Origin: Bin55 sp965199895
Lineage (GTDB): Bacteria > Pseudomonadota > Gammaproteobacteria > Pseudomonadales > Azotimanducaceae
Assembly (NCBI GenBank): GCA_965199895.1
Contig: CBDATJ010000015.1
Coordinates: forward strand, 186,001 to 250,000
Direction of reading: 5' to 3'
Length of the DNA: 64,000 bases
Shown here: positions 28,830 to 39,112 of the stretch, piece by piece
Numbering within the stretch: the stretch's first letter is position 1
Layout: every line of letters begins with the position of its first letter
Made by a program: the position numbers and the translations under genes
The notes under the pieces: generated by a model
Database searches by the model: none
Seen by the model: only the letters and a program-made list of their open reading frames with translations
What the model was told of the DNA's origin: nothing

Positions 28830-30430
28830 TGTTACAACCCGATCCTGAATTAGAACGGTACCGTGAGTGGCAACTTGCTGCTCCGCTAGCTTTGTTTTCA
28901 ATGATGGCTCAGAAGGCAAAGCAAACTATCACCTACCTGTTCACCCAATTTTCAAACCTGTTCCCGCTGGTTGGTGGAACTGCATTTCTGACAGCTCAAA
29001 CTAGACTCACTTGGTGGCAGGCCATCTTGTTTGTGAGCGTTTTAATCTTACTGGTTATCGTGGTGACTTCGATAATCGCTTATCGAAGATTTAGGTTTAA
29101 GATTTCAGAAGAGAGTATTTCAGTCAAATCTGGCGTAATCAAGCTCACAGAAGTAGATGTGCGTTGGGACCGAGTTCGTGCAGTGAATTTCGAGCAGGGA
29201 CCGATAGAACGTCGGTTCAAATATGCACAAGTTTCATTCGATACAGCGGGTTCTGTTGGTGTGGAGATCGAATTGCCAGCAATCAAGTTGTCCTTGGCTG
29301 AAAAACTCAGTCTGCTTGCTCGTGCCAATCAGACTAAACAAGAAGCAACGGTTGATGAGGCAACCACAGACGACACAACCTTATACAAGTTCTCGTTTGG
29401 TGAAATTGTGCGGGGTGGACTGTGTTCTAGTGGTACACTCGTGTTCTTCGTTGGGATTATTGGAGCATTCTTCACCATTGTCCCTCGATTACTAACAGAT
29501 TTTGACATTGAGAGCTCTGCATTTGAGGTGTTAGGCACACATATCAGTCTCAACGATGACTGGCTCCTAATTTTTTTCATCATACCAATCTTGCTGGTCT
29601 TGTTGGTCTTTGTAACCCGTGTCGTTGTATTTGTTGTGGTGAATCATGGATTCACAGTGTTCAATAACAATCAATCGATATCGACTAAGAGAGGTTTTTT
29701 CACGCAGAAATCCATCAATGTCTCGCTAGATCGTGTGCAATCCGTCAGACTGAAATTCAATATACGACATCGCTTGCTTGACATGGGAACTTTATCGATA
29801 TTCCAGTCTGCAGGAGTTGGGACTGGTTCGAGAACCAGTGTAGAGGCTTCTGCACAAACCCAGAACCCAATGGCCGTAGGTCCAGAATCAAATATTGAAC
29901 TACCACTCACAAGGGAAGAGTTGACTGAGGATTTAATGGACCTGACTATGAGAGACCAAGGTAGTCAGCTCATACTAGATCCAACCACTCAGGAATACAA
30001 CCCGGTTTCGCCCATTTACTTTTTTCAAATGCTATTTGGTGTGATTTGTAACGCCCTGGTTATATTTCTTGCCATAATGATTGTTGCGAAATCCGTATTT
30101 TGGGCACTCTGCACTTCGTTACCCATCATCCTTGTTGGTAGTGTATTTTCGTTTGTCCGCTGGAGAAAAACTGGTTACGTATACGATGATTCGGTGATGA
30201 TTTTTCGTACCGGATTTATTGGCTACGTATTGGAAAGCGGGAAGCTCCATAAGGTACAGTCCATCAGAGTGAAACAAAGCCTGATTCAGAAATTCACTGA
30301 TAGATCGACCTTGTCTATCAAGTTGGCTACCGTAGAGCTTCAAATTCCTTTTCTCGACATATCCATTGCAAACCAAATTAGAGATTATCTCTTGCATCTA
30401 ACAGAAACAAGATTCCCTAAATGGAAATAG
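28829..30430 (+). CDS. Multi-PH-domain membrane protein, YdbT-like
   Basis: A 533-residue inner-membrane protein starting at GTG 28829. It has paired transmembrane helices (about 35-75, 195-270 and 390-445), each followed by a bPH2 domain: VDVRWDRVRAVNFEQGPIE, INVSLDRVQSVRLKFN and GKLHKVQSIRVKQSL. Three such repeats match the YdbT family. It is flanked by two YdbS-like genes, with a one-base overlap upstream and a ten-base overlap downstream, so all three are likely one complex. Function unproven; roles in envelope stress or antimicrobial tolerance have been suggested for the family. Confidence 0.85.
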   Translation: MLQPDPELERYREWQLAAPLALFSMMAQKAKQTITYLFTQFSNLFPLVGGTAFLTAQTRLTWWQAILFVSVLILLVIVVTSIIAYRRFRFKISEESISVKSGVIKLTEVDVRWDRVRAVNFEQGPIERRFKYAQVSFDTAGSVGVEIELPAIKLSLAEKLSLLARANQTKQEATVDEATTDDTTLYKFSFGEIVRGGLCSSGTLVFFVGIIGAFFTIVPRLLTDFDIESSAFEVLGTHISLNDDWLLIFFIIPILLVLLVFVTRVVVFVVVNHGFTVFNNNQSISTKRGFFTQKSINVSLDRVQSVRLKFNIRHRLLDMGTLSIFQSAGVGTGSRTSVEASAQTQNPMAVGPESNIELPLTREELTEDLMDLTMRDQGSQLILDPTTQEYNPVSPIYFFQMLFGVICNALVIFLAIMIVAKSVFWALCTSLPIILVGSVFSFVRWRKTGYVYDDSVMIFRTGFIGYVLESGKLHKVQSIRVKQSLIQKFTDRSTLSIKLATVELQIPFLDISIANQIRDYLLHLTETRFPKWK

Positions 30431-31035
30431 ACAACACGATCAGTTCGCCAATCGACACTACAGGGATTCCTACCCTAGATCAGGTTGAATGGATTGATGT
30501 CAGCAGAAAACTCATCTACAAGCATTCACTGATCGGAGTGTTATGGGGAGTGATCCTGCTTGGTTTAGGTTTGATTCCGTTAATTTTCACATTATCGAAC
30601 GCCACTGAACTATGGAAGACTTTAGTGTTAATTGGGTATGTACTCTTGTGCCTGTTATTCGTGTGGATTGTGATTTGGCCTGTACTTGAAGTACCCAAAA
30701 GAGGGTATGTTGTGAGGGATTTGGATCTCGTTTACAAATTTGGACTACTCTCCACTACACAATCGAGTGTTCCTTTCACACGAATCCAACACGTGATTAC
30801 AAAAGAAGGGATTTTTGATCGCTTCTATGGACTGATGTCTGTTTCCATAATCACCGCAGGTGGTTTGGTGTCTGTGAACGGTTTCGAAAGAGATCTCGCA
30901 GAGCGAATTAGAGAGTACATCCTGGAACGTGTCAACGAATTATCTGAACCAGATTTAGAAACTCTTTATGACCTTGGTCCTATTGAAACTGAAGAAGAAC
31001 TCCCAGTACAGAATCACCCTAGTGGCTCGTACTGA
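30421..31035 (+). CDS. PH-domain membrane protein, YdbS-like (copy 2)
   Basis: A 204-residue paralogue of the first gene in the cluster, with two helices (about 38-60 and 67-90), VPKRGYVVRDLD and the same SSVPFTRIQHVIT motif, then IFDRFYGLMSVSIITAGG. Its ATG lies inside the last codons of the YdbT-like gene (10-base overlap). Having a YdbS-like protein on each side of YdbT is unusual for a cluster normally seen as a pair, and suggests duplication. Confidence 0.85.
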   Translation: MEIDNTISSPIDTTGIPTLDQVEWIDVSRKLIYKHSLIGVLWGVILLGLGLIPLIFTLSNATELWKTLVLIGYVLLCLLFVWIVIWPVLEVPKRGYVVRDLDLVYKFGLLSTTQSSVPFTRIQHVITKEGIFDRFYGLMSVSIITAGGLVSVNGFERDLAERIREYILERVNELSEPDLETLYDLGPIETEEELPVQNHPSGSY

Positions 31036-32326
31036 AATCCAACTTGATCCTTCGTGAGAGAAGTATCGTAATTGGATTACATAGCGCTGATTGCGCTGTT
31101 ACCTTTTCGGAAAGAGAGTGTTTGAAGTAACGAAGCGACTCTTCACAGGTACTTTACTATGTCTCTGTCAGAGGTGGTAGGGCAAAACGCTACCGAATCC
31201 AAGGAAGGAACACTCCATCAATCTTATGTGATATATATAGCTATTGCAACTTTGAGCTAGTAATGAGCGATGTGATGGGGCATCGGACCTGGTGTCGTGT
31301 TACTGTTTTGAGTTCTAATACTTTGAGCTTACAGACATAGAATTTTTGGAACACCATGGCTGATCCACTATCTGATATGGAACAGGAGTCAGTTCAACTA
31401 TGAATGCTCTCATATCAGTTATTTTGCTCAAATAGCTGTGTCATTGTTCGGGTTCTCTATGTTGTTGTTTCTACACTTGCTCGTACTTCGGGTTGTGATT
31501 TTTGTGAACAAAAACCATTGTTTGATCCTGACAAATGATTAAGAATCAATCATTGATACTCGAGGCTGTCACGGAGAAAAACAGAGTTCTACCTCTAGGG
31601 TTCAGACCCCTGAGCTGAGAGCACAGTGGAGACCCAGGATGTTTAAGGCTATACCAAAATGTGCAGTGGACTCAGATGATTGGTTTTGAAACTCGTGAAC
31701 AATTTGCTGCCATTTCCCATATAGGTAAGCATGAATTTGAACTACCTTTTGCTAATTCATACATCGAAAATTTGGTACAACACTCACCATGGGTAGAGAA
31801 AGAAGTCACTAAAGTTTGAACCAAAAACTCAACAGAACGTTCAATTCTCACCATTTATCTGGTGCAGTTGTTGTCTGGTGTGGTAATCATCATGACTTGT
31901 CCTTTGTTGAACTTTGGATTGAATTCCAGTCTGGTGAGATAGCGCTTTGGGTTTCCTCTTCTTCTTTTGAGTGTATCTGTACTATTGAATTGAAGCAAAG
32001 CAGGGTATTTAGACATTCGTTACTCCTGTCCAGAAGTGGATGATTGGGCACCAGCTGGTTGGGGGTAAACTGACATCATCCAGTCTGTGAATGTCAAACA
32101 GAATCTCTTCAACGGTTCACTGCAAGAATAGTCTGATACTCTTGTTCCCAGCGAACTGGTAACTATCTGGATCTAGAGTTAGCTGTAGCTAATTGCTAAA
32201 GAACAAGAATCCGTATGGAATTCAAGGTCATCCTGCCCTCCAATCTAGTAGCTAGTTCCAGATTCTTATCAACTTCCCGTAGTTGAGCCAGGTTCCTAAG
32301 TGAACAGGATTATGGCGAAGTTAGTG
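31036..32326. other. 1.3 kb without a recognisable gene
   Basis: Two short open frames (31672-31854 minus, 31816-32043 plus) have no recognisable motif and overlap each other, so I do not call them. No tRNA or insertion-sequence ends were found. The segment lies between the stop of the PH cluster and the stop of the first HtrA gene, so it needs no promoter. It looks like eroded sequence. Confidence 0.5.
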
Positions 32327-33697
32327 TTATGTTTCTGGAAGCACAATCACAAAATTCCTTGGTTGCCTATATTCATCTCTAAACCGTGTAATGACTAACG
32401 CATGAATGGTGTCTGTGCTCGATTCAACCTTTTCTTTGAGATCTGATAAAGAGGAAACTTTTGTTCTGTCGACTAATGTAATGACATCTCCAATCTCCAA
32501 TTCGTCCCAGGAATACGGACGATCAGTATCAATATTAGTAACTTCAACCCCACCACCGTGACCACGAAAGTAGTCATAAGCTTTATGATCGGTGCTAATG
32601 TTGGCTAGCTTCAAACCAGCGAGTTTTGGAGAGATTTCGCCCCCGTCGATGGCGGAAATTTGATCGCCGATAACCGCGTTAACCTTGAGTAACTCACCAT
32701 CTCGCAGTAATGAAATTTCTATTTCTTCACCCAAATTCTGCGACTGTTCGATACTGTAAAACTCTCGCTTTCCAAGTATATTCCTTCCAGCGATAGATTT
32801 GATGATGTCACCTTGCTGTAGTCCCGCAGCTTCTGCTTCAGTACCTTCAAACACCCAAGTCACGACGACACCGTTAGTTGTCTCTAGCTCGTAGATGTCT
32901 TTCATTCGTTCTGTGATATTGTCTACTTCTATACCTAAAGTACCACGACTTCTCACTTCACCAAACTTAATCAACTGGTCTGAGACCGAGCTAACAATGT
33001 TCGACGGAATAGCAAATCCAATCCCCACACTACCTGAACTCCATCGGCTACTGCCTCCGATGATAGCAGTGTTGATTCCTATGATCTCGCCTGTGAAACT
33101 CACCAATGGTCCACCAGAGTTTCCGGGATTGATAGCAGCGTCAGTTTGGATGTAATCTTCGATTCTGTTATCTTGCATGGTGCGCCCTAGAGCACTCACA
33201 ATCCCGGTAGTTACAGTATGGTCGTAACCAAAGGGACTCCCGATAGCGAAAACAAAATCTCCCACACGAACATCGTCTGAATTTGCAAGTTCAAGCTGAG
33301 AAAGCTTGTCTGCATTTATCTGAAGAACAGCTAGATCGGAGTCTACATCAGTTCCGATCACTTCGGCATCGATCTCTCTACCGTCATTGAGCTTAACTAC
33401 TAGATCAAATTTGTCTTCAACAACATGTTGATTAGTTACCACATATCCACTTTTGCTATCAATGATGACACCCGAACCAATCGTACTCTCTCTAACAAAT
33501 GATCTATTCCTACCCCAACGGTCAGGTTGAGAGATGGTTTGTTTTCCAGATAGATTGACGACTGAGTCTGCTACTGATGCAACTAGTGGGGCTATGGTGG
33601 CTGCACCGGAAGGTGTTGATGTATCTTCAGCAATACAGATCCAAACTGTGAGAGCAGCAACCAATATGACGGTTCGTTGAATGAGATTAGAGATCAT
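32327..33697 (-). CDS. HtrA/Deg-family periplasmic serine protease (copy 1)
   Basis: A 456-residue protein with an N-terminal hydrophobic segment (7-22), then a trypsin-like domain whose triad is H91 (TNQHVVE), D121 (DSDLAVLQI) and S194 (GNSGGP), and two C-terminal PDZ domains. The first contains GVVVTWVFEGTEAEAAGLQ; the second, more divergent, contains LEIGDVITLVDRTKV. HtrA proteases degrade or refold damaged envelope proteins. Start ATG 33697 has an AGGAGA site. A close paralogue lies 161 bases upstream on the same strand. Confidence 0.9.
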   Translation of the reverse strand: MISNLIQRTVILVAALTVWICIAEDTSTPSGAATIAPLVASVADSVVNLSGKQTISQPDRWGRNRSFVRESTIGSGVIIDSKSGYVVTNQHVVEDKFDLVVKLNDGREIDAEVIGTDVDSDLAVLQINADKLSQLELANSDDVRVGDFVFAIGSPFGYDHTVTTGIVSALGRTMQDNRIEDYIQTDAAINPGNSGGPLVSFTGEIIGINTAIIGGSSRWSSGSVGIGFAIPSNIVSSVSDQLIKFGEVRSRGTLGIEVDNITERMKDIYELETTNGVVVTWVFEGTEAEAAGLQQGDIIKSIAGRNILGKREFYSIEQSQNLGEEIEISLLRDGELLKVNAVIGDQISAIDGGEISPKLAGLKLANISTDHKAYDYFRGHGGGVEVTNIDTDRPYSWDELEIGDVITLVDRTKVSSLSDLKEKVESSTDTIHALVITRFRDEYRQPRNFVIVLPET

Positions 33698-33858
33698 CTT
33701 TGTCTCCTGTGTAGCAGATTAAGTGTTCTAAAATTTGATGAGGGTTTGGTTTGAATTCTGTTGCTTCACCTGATTATGAATCATTGGTGGATTGCAATTG
33801 AAAACTATTGGAATGAGTGATCGAAATGGGCAGGAGATATGCAGCTAGTCGACGTAGT

Positions 33859-35289
33859 CTAACCACTAGGCAGAGGGACAATGACTTGGAATGGATCGCT
33901 TGTACCACGTCGTACTTGCAATAACAGTCGATTATCAATTTCTCTTGAGTCCGAATATTGTTCCATCAATCGAACACTCTCCATAAACACCCCAAAAGAA
34001 CGTGCTGGGTTTCGGCGAAAGTTATAACCTTGTCCATAGTTGGATATATCAACGATCACGTCACCTACCTGCAGTGCTTCCGTTAGGAGTTGACTGGCAT
34101 TGGTGATATTCACAATTTCTACTCCCTGACCATAGTCCAAAAGATCGTAAGCAGGGTTGTCAGTTCTAGCATCTGCGAATTGGATACCTGCTAAACTAGT
34201 AGAAAAATCTTCTCCTCTGATCACATATTCGTGATTGGCGATCTCAGCTTGGACGGTGAATTGTTCTCCATCACGTAGTAGCTCTATAGAGACTGTATCA
34301 CCAATCGATTTCAACTTGATACTTGCGATAAGATCACCAGAATCTGCGATCTTTTTGCCTTCTACCGAAAGGATGATGTCATTCTTTTCGATTCCCGCCC
34401 GTTCCGCAGCAGAACCGGGGCATACCCAACTGATGACAGCACCTTCTCTTGTATCCAGCTCTAACGCATCTTTCATGTCCTGACTCACAGGCTGTATCCC
34501 GATACAGAGATTGCCACGATCTTGAATTTCGCCATATTGGATGAGTTGGTCGGATACAAGTTGCACTATATTTGAAGGAATTGAGAACCCAAGTCCGACG
34601 CTTCCAGTTCTGCTGCCCACAATAGCTGTGTTAATCCCGACGATTTCACCAGAGAAACTAATCAATGGACCTCCGGAATTACCAGGGTTTATCGGCGCAT
34701 CTGTTTGGATGTAATTTTCAATTTCAGCTGCACGGATACCTCGGCTCAGAGCACTAACAATTCCTGCAGTTACAGTGTGGTCATAACCAAAGGGACTACC
34801 GATAGCTAGGACAAAATCACCGACCCTAACACCATCCGAGTCCGCTAGCTTTAGCTCACTCAATCGATCAGCTTCAATCTTCAGCACAGCTAAATCTGTT
34901 TCTTCATCTGTCCCCACAACTTCTGCACTCAATTCACGTCCATCGTTGAGCTTAATAACTAAGCCCTCACGTATGCCTTCGCGACTAAGCACTACATGGG
35001 CATTCGTTACGACATAGCCTTGTTCCGCATCAATGATGACTCCGGACCCTATTGCTCCTCGACTTTCCATTTCATCTTGTTGGAACTGTTCGGGCAGTAT
35101 GCCCTCCCACCCAGACTGTTGTTGATTATTGGAATGGGCCGAAATGTTCACGACTGCATCTGACACGGATTCGACTAAGGGAGCTACGGTAGTACCACCT
35201 ATCAATTCAGGAGGTAGAGTAGCGAAACACATCCACGCGGTGAACGAAAACAGTGTAGCAAAGGACAATTGAAGAGCTTTCGGTGTCAT
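33859..35289 (-). CDS. HtrA/Deg-family periplasmic serine protease (copy 2)
   Basis: A 476-residue protease from ATG 35289, chosen for its GGAAG site and signal peptide MTPKALQLSF; the frame extends to 35337. The triad is H98 (TNAHVV), D132 (ETDLAVLKI) and S205 (GNSGGP), followed by two PDZ domains (GAVISWVCPGSAAERAGIE in the first, LQVGDVIVDISNYG in the second). A glutamine-rich flexible loop (52-72), as in Deg proteases, is longer than in copy 1. The two genes are tandem duplicates that have diverged most in this loop and in the second PDZ. Confidence 0.9.
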   Translation of the reverse strand: MTPKALQLSFATLFSFTAWMCFATLPPELIGGTTVAPLVESVSDAVVNISAHSNNQQQSGWEGILPEQFQQDEMESRGAIGSGVIIDAEQGYVVTNAHVVLSREGIREGLVIKLNDGRELSAEVVGTDEETDLAVLKIEADRLSELKLADSDGVRVGDFVLAIGSPFGYDHTVTAGIVSALSRGIRAAEIENYIQTDAPINPGNSGGPLISFSGEIVGINTAIVGSRTGSVGLGFSIPSNIVQLVSDQLIQYGEIQDRGNLCIGIQPVSQDMKDALELDTREGAVISWVCPGSAAERAGIEKNDIILSVEGKKIADSGDLIASIKLKSIGDTVSIELLRDGEQFTVQAEIANHEYVIRGEDFSTSLAGIQFADARTDNPAYDLLDYGQGVEIVNITNASQLLTEALQVGDVIVDISNYGQGYNFRRNPARSFGVFMESVRLMEQYSDSREIDNRLLLQVRRGTSDPFQVIVPLPSG

Positions 35290-35420
35290 TTTTTCTTCCA
35301 GTACTTGAGCATGGGTTGAAAAGTTCATATATTGCATAATTCTAGAGTGTAAGAGGGTAAATTAGTTCCTTATAGGCATACTCTAGTGACCTATTTCAGT
35401 TGAGTGAGGGGAAGATGAAT

Positions 35421-36626
35421 TCACACCGATGCAGATGCATCGAATCCATAGACGGTCATCACTAAACGTTTGATAGCAAATGAAGTTCCTAAATCTCTCA
35501 TCGTGGAAAGTGGTGGTGGAAAGTGGTAGACTGAACCCATACTCTGCGACATGGATTGAATGGTGCGCGTACGCTTTAAGCGGCGTGAAACAAACTGGTG
35601 GAATGGTTTTGTCAACCCATTTTGATTTTTTCGCAAACAATTCGCTAACGTCAGTGCATCTTCAATAGCAAGTGCAGCACCCTGGGCAAGAAACGGCATG
35701 ATTGAATGGACTGCATCACCCAGCATCAATATTCGTTCGTTCATAGGCCAAGTTTTTAGTTGAGGATAGCGGTAGAGGTTCCATCGAAACAGCGAACTTT
35801 CATCGATTTGATCGATTAATTCAGAAATTGCACCATTCCAGTGTTTGAATAAGCCTTGAATTTCTGATTTGTTTCCAGCTTCTCGCCAACCTTTAGCAAC
35901 TCTTCCCTGAGAACGAGTAACAAAGACACAATTTAATGTGCCCTTCTGGTCCACCGGATAGTGAACGATGTGGGCATCTGTTCCACACCAAACATGGGTA
36001 GCATCCAAGAGTTTTTTATGGGTTGGAACCGGTTTGTTAATCACGCATCTCCACGCCATCCACCCAGAAAATTCAGGTTTGGGACGAAAAAACTTTTTTC
36101 CTATGGTGGAATGCACTCCGTCCGCTCCAATAACCCAAGGAGCTGTCAACTGTTGAGAATCAATGTATAAAGAGACTCTATCTTGTTCAATTTCAACTTT
36201 GTTTACGTTACTGTTTGAGCGCAATTCGATGTGTTGGGACTTGCTACATTGATCTGCAAGGATTTGCACTAATTGGGAACGAAGTAGATTAAGGAATGGG
36301 GTATTGCACTTCTTTTTTATCATCTTGCCAATAGGAACATGATTGATAGTCTTTCCCGTCTTCCAATGACGGGTGAGCAATGTGTTGCATGGAAACGCAC
36401 TACTGAGTAATGCATCTTGAACACCTAACTTAAAGAGTAAAGAGGTGGCATTGGGAGTCAATTGAATTCCACCTCCGAACTCGTCATGAAACGAACCTCG
36501 TTCCAACACAAGCGAGGGAATGTCGGCGTTACTAAGAGCAAGAGCGGTGGATAGACCAGCAATACCACCTCCAACAATCACAACTGTTTGCGAACTCAAC
36601 ACATTACCTAGTTTGTGTCGTGTCAC
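35421..36626 (-). CDS. FAD-dependent monooxygenase (salicylate hydroxylase / UbiH-like)
   Basis: A 401-residue flavoprotein hydroxylase. The FAD-binding GGGIAG is at about 19-24, the middle DG motif is GADGVHSTIG, and the second FAD motif is MLGDAVHSIMPFLAQGAALAIED. This order is that of class A monooxygenases acting on aromatic acids or quinone precursors with NAD(P)H and oxygen. Substrate unknown. It begins 31 bases after the peroxiredoxin gene and probably shares its transcript. Confidence 0.85.
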   Translation of the reverse strand: MTRHKLGNVLSSQTVVIVGGGIAGLSTALALSNADIPSLVLERGSFHDEFGGGIQLTPNATSLLFKLGVQDALLSSAFPCNTLLTRHWKTGKTINHVPIGKMIKKKCNTPFLNLLRSQLVQILADQCSKSQHIELRSNSNVNKVEIEQDRVSLYIDSQQLTAPWVIGADGVHSTIGKKFFRPKPEFSGWMAWRCVINKPVPTHKKLLDATHVWCGTDAHIVHYPVDQKGTLNCVFVTRSQGRVAKGWREAGNKSEIQGLFKHWNGAISELIDQIDESSLFRWNLYRYPQLKTWPMNERILMLGDAVHSIMPFLAQGAALAIEDALTLANCLRKNQNGLTKPFHQFVSRRLKRTRTIQSMSQSMGSVYHFPPPLSTMRDLGTSFAIKRLVMTVYGFDASASV

Positions 36627-36657
36627 CCAATCTGGTCACATGTTGTTGTAAACCTTT

Positions 36658-37317
36658 TTAGTTGGGTTGAGGGACGATTCTCAAATAAGGTTTGGGTGCG
36701 TCCCAACCGTTAGGGTATTTTTCTTTAGCTTGCTCGTCTGAAACTGCTGGGACTATGATGACATCCTCACCTGGGTTCCAATTGACTGGAGTAGCCACTT
36801 GATGATCAGCAGTCAATTGACAGGATTTAAGCAATCGGAGGATTTCGTTAAAGTTGCGACCAGTGCTCATGGGGTAGGTGAGCATAGCTTTGATGCGCTT
36901 GTCGGGACCAATAACAAACACAGAGCGGACTGTAGCATTTTCGACTGGTGTTCTTCCTTCACTGGTATGACCAACATCAGCGGGTAGCATGTCATAGACT
37001 TTTGCAATCGCGAGTGTGGGATCCCCAATCAAAGGATAGTGGACTGTATTCCCTTGAGTCTCTTCTATATCTGCAAGCCAACTCTCGTGGCGGTCTACAG
37101 GATCCACCGATAGTCCGATGATTTTGCAATTTAGCTGCTTAAATTCGTCTTCCAGACCAGCCATAAAACCGAGTTCGGTAGTGCACACTGGAGTAAAGTC
37201 TTTAGGGTGAGAAAACAAAATTGCCCAGCCATCACCTATCCAGTCGTGGAATGAGATAGTGCCCTGAGTGGTGTTTGCTGTGAAGTCAGGTGCGGTGGAA
37301 TTAATTCTTAGTGCCAT
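36658..37317 (-). CDS. 1-Cys peroxiredoxin (Prx6 type)
   Basis: A 219-residue cytoplasmic peroxidase reducing hydrogen peroxide and organic peroxides. The catalytic motif HPKDFTPVCTTE holds the peroxidatic Cys45. The extended C-terminal domain (VPAVSDEQAKEKYPNGW, YLRIVPQ) and the RSVFVIGPDKRIKA arm mark the Prx6 subfamily, which lacks the usual resolving cysteine. It starts 23 bases downstream of modC on the same strand and precedes the FAD monooxygenase, whose flavin chemistry may be a source of peroxide. Confidence 0.9.
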   Translation of the reverse strand: MALRINSTAPDFTANTTQGTISFHDWIGDGWAILFSHPKDFTPVCTTELGFMAGLEDEFKQLNCKIIGLSVDPVDRHESWLADIEETQGNTVHYPLIGDPTLAIAKVYDMLPADVGHTSEGRTPVENATVRSVFVIGPDKRIKAMLTYPMSTGRNFNEILRLLKSCQLTADHQVATPVNWNPGEDVIIVPAVSDEQAKEKYPNGWDAPKPYLRIVPQPN

Positions 37318-37340
37318 GATAGAGCCTCTGTTGATTTAGG

Positions 37341-38432
37341 TTAGGTAAACTTGCTCGGGAGGAGTTCAACCCGAGTGATCAGTGCAAAAATCTGTTGATT
37401 TGGAGTAACTTCGAGTACGTTTAATTTCTGTTGAGACAGAACAGTACTCAGTAGACCTGTGCTTACTCGGAGCTGTATTTTAAAGTGATTGGCGGTATCA
37501 CAAGGTTCGATAGTTTCGATTATTCCGCGGAGAATGTTTTCAGCACTAGTGTTGTGAATATTGCTCTTCGTAAGTACAACATCTCTGTCAAATATTCTCA
37601 GTCTGATTTCGTCGGTTGAGTCAGGCTGTTTTGTGGAATTCACAAGCAAACTCTGATCACCTAAAGTGCAGTGGACAATCTGGTTTACTGGATCGTAGCG
37701 AACAAATTTAGCTGTGACTATATTGTGTGCAGGTAGCTGATGCTCTCCACTGGAATTCCATCCAACTTCACTCATTTCTTGTCTAGCCGATACTTCGCCG
37801 TTAGCCAAAACTAGTCCGAAATCACACAATTGCTTCGCTTCGTTTCGATCATGGGTAACGAGAAACATCGGTATCGAATGCTTGGTTACGTAATCGTGCA
37901 GGTAAGAAATCAATCTACTTTTTCGCTTGTTATCGATTCCAGTGAACAGTTCATCTAGAACCAATAATCTCGGTTTCCCAATCACTGATCTTGCTAATGC
38001 TACTCGTGCGATTTCACCACCGGAAAGGGACTGGCTTTTTTTGTTCAATAAATTAGATAATTCAAAAACTTCAACTATTTTATTAAGATCATGTTCTATC
38101 AGTTTTTGGTCACCATTTCGCTTGAGTGCTTGCATGTGTGCAAATTTTAGGTTTTGATAGACAGACATGTGGGGGAATAGTTTGGGTGTTTGTGCAACGT
38201 AACCGATTCCACGTTTACGAACAGGAACATGGGTACCGGTTGCTGAATCGAGCCATTTGTTGCCTTCGATGGTTATCGATCCTACTGCAGCCTCTAAACC
38301 AATGATTGAACGCAGTAGTGTCGTCTTGCCACATCCATTCGGACCGATAACGGCTATTTTTTTGTACGACTGTAGATCTTCGTCGATTTTTAGTTGGAAG
38401 TTGTGACGTGTTGTCGTAAAGTTCAAGTTCAT
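37341..38432 (-). CDS. modC: Molybdate ABC transporter ATPase
   Basis: A 363-residue ATPase with Walker A GPNGCGKT (30-37), signature LSGGE (136-140) and Walker B LLVLDE (156-161), where the next residue is Leu rather than the usual Pro. The C-terminal part (about 270-360) fits the oxyanion-binding TOBE/MOP domain of ModC, though it is divergent. ATG overlaps the modB stop as ATGA. Gene order modA-modB-modC with four-base overlaps makes the molybdate assignment firm; tungstate is the main alternative. Confidence 0.9.
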   Translation of the reverse strand: MNLNFTTTRHNFQLKIDEDLQSYKKIAVIGPNGCGKTTLLRSIIGLEAAVGSITIEGNKWLDSATGTHVPVRKRGIGYVAQTPKLFPHMSVYQNLKFAHMQALKRNGDQKLIEHDLNKIVEVFELSNLLNKKSQSLSGGEIARVALARSVIGKPRLLVLDELFTGIDNKRKSRLISYLHDYVTKHSIPMFLVTHDRNEAKQLCDFGLVLANGEVSARQEMSEVGWNSSGEHQLPAHNIVTAKFVRYDPVNQIVHCTLGDQSLLVNSTKQPDSTDEIRLRIFDRDVVLTKSNIHNTSAENILRGIIETIEPCDTANHFKIQLRVSTGLLSTVLSQQKLNVLEVTPNQQIFALITRVELLPSKFT

Positions 38433-39112
38433 CGTTCAACAACACCATGCAGCGGTCGTTTAATCCAGGAATAAACCGCAATGAGAACCGTCAAACTAAA
38501 GATCACAAGAATGAGTGAGAGCATATGAGCAGTCGTATAGTCCAGCGATTCCACACTCTCATAGATGGCGACCGAAACTACTCGGGTCTTTCCAGGTATA
38601 TTGCCACCAATCATCAGAACCACGCCAAATTCACCCACGGTGTGAGCGAAAGTCAAAGCTGCTCCGGTAAGATAACCACGGATGGATAAAGGGACAACGA
38701 TCTGAAAGAACCGCGTGAATTTGTTTGCACCCATGACTTCAGCAGTTTCCAGATGTTCGTTATCGACTTCTTCAAAAGCAACACGGAGCGGCTGCACCAT
38801 GAATGGGAGAGAATAAATTAGAGATGCGATCACCAATCCCTGGAACGTAAATGCAATAGACTCACCCGTCATCCACACAAAGAAACCACCGATAGGGCTG
38901 TCTGGATTGAAAGCAATCAACAAGTAAAAACCAAGAACGGTGGGTGGTAGTACCAAGGGAAGTGTGGTGAGTGCTTCGATCACGGGTTTAGCCCGTGAAC
39001 GAGTTCGAGCCAGCCACCAAGATAGTGGAGTGCTCAGTACAAGTAAGAGTACTGTGGTGACAGTTGCGAGTAGGGCGGTAAGCCAAATCGCCGTGAAACT
39101 AGCGCTACTCAA
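38429..39112 (-). CDS. modB: Molybdate ABC transporter permease
   Basis: A 227-residue inner-membrane permease with about five helices and the EAA loop ETAEVMGANKFTR followed by FFQIVVPLSIRG. TLPLVLPPTVLGFYLL and AHTVGEFGVVLMIGGNIPG are typical ModB stretches. Its TTG start overlaps the modA stop (TTGA), implying translational coupling. Confidence 0.92.
   Translation of the reverse strand: MSSASFTAIWLTALLATVTTVLLLVLSTPLSWWLARTRSRAKPVIEALTTLPLVLPPTVLGFYLLIAFNPDSPIGGFFVWMTGESIAFTFQGLVIASLIYSLPFMVQPLRVAFEEVDNEHLETAEVMGANKFTRFFQIVVPLSIRGYLTGAALTFAHTVGEFGVVLMIGGNIPGKTRVVSVAIYESVESLDYTTAHMLSLILVIFSLTVLIAVYSWIKRPLHGVVER

Noticed and set aside
31672..32043. Two overlapping short open frames on opposite strands
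   Set aside because: They overlap each other, have no recognisable sequence and lie in a stretch full of stops.
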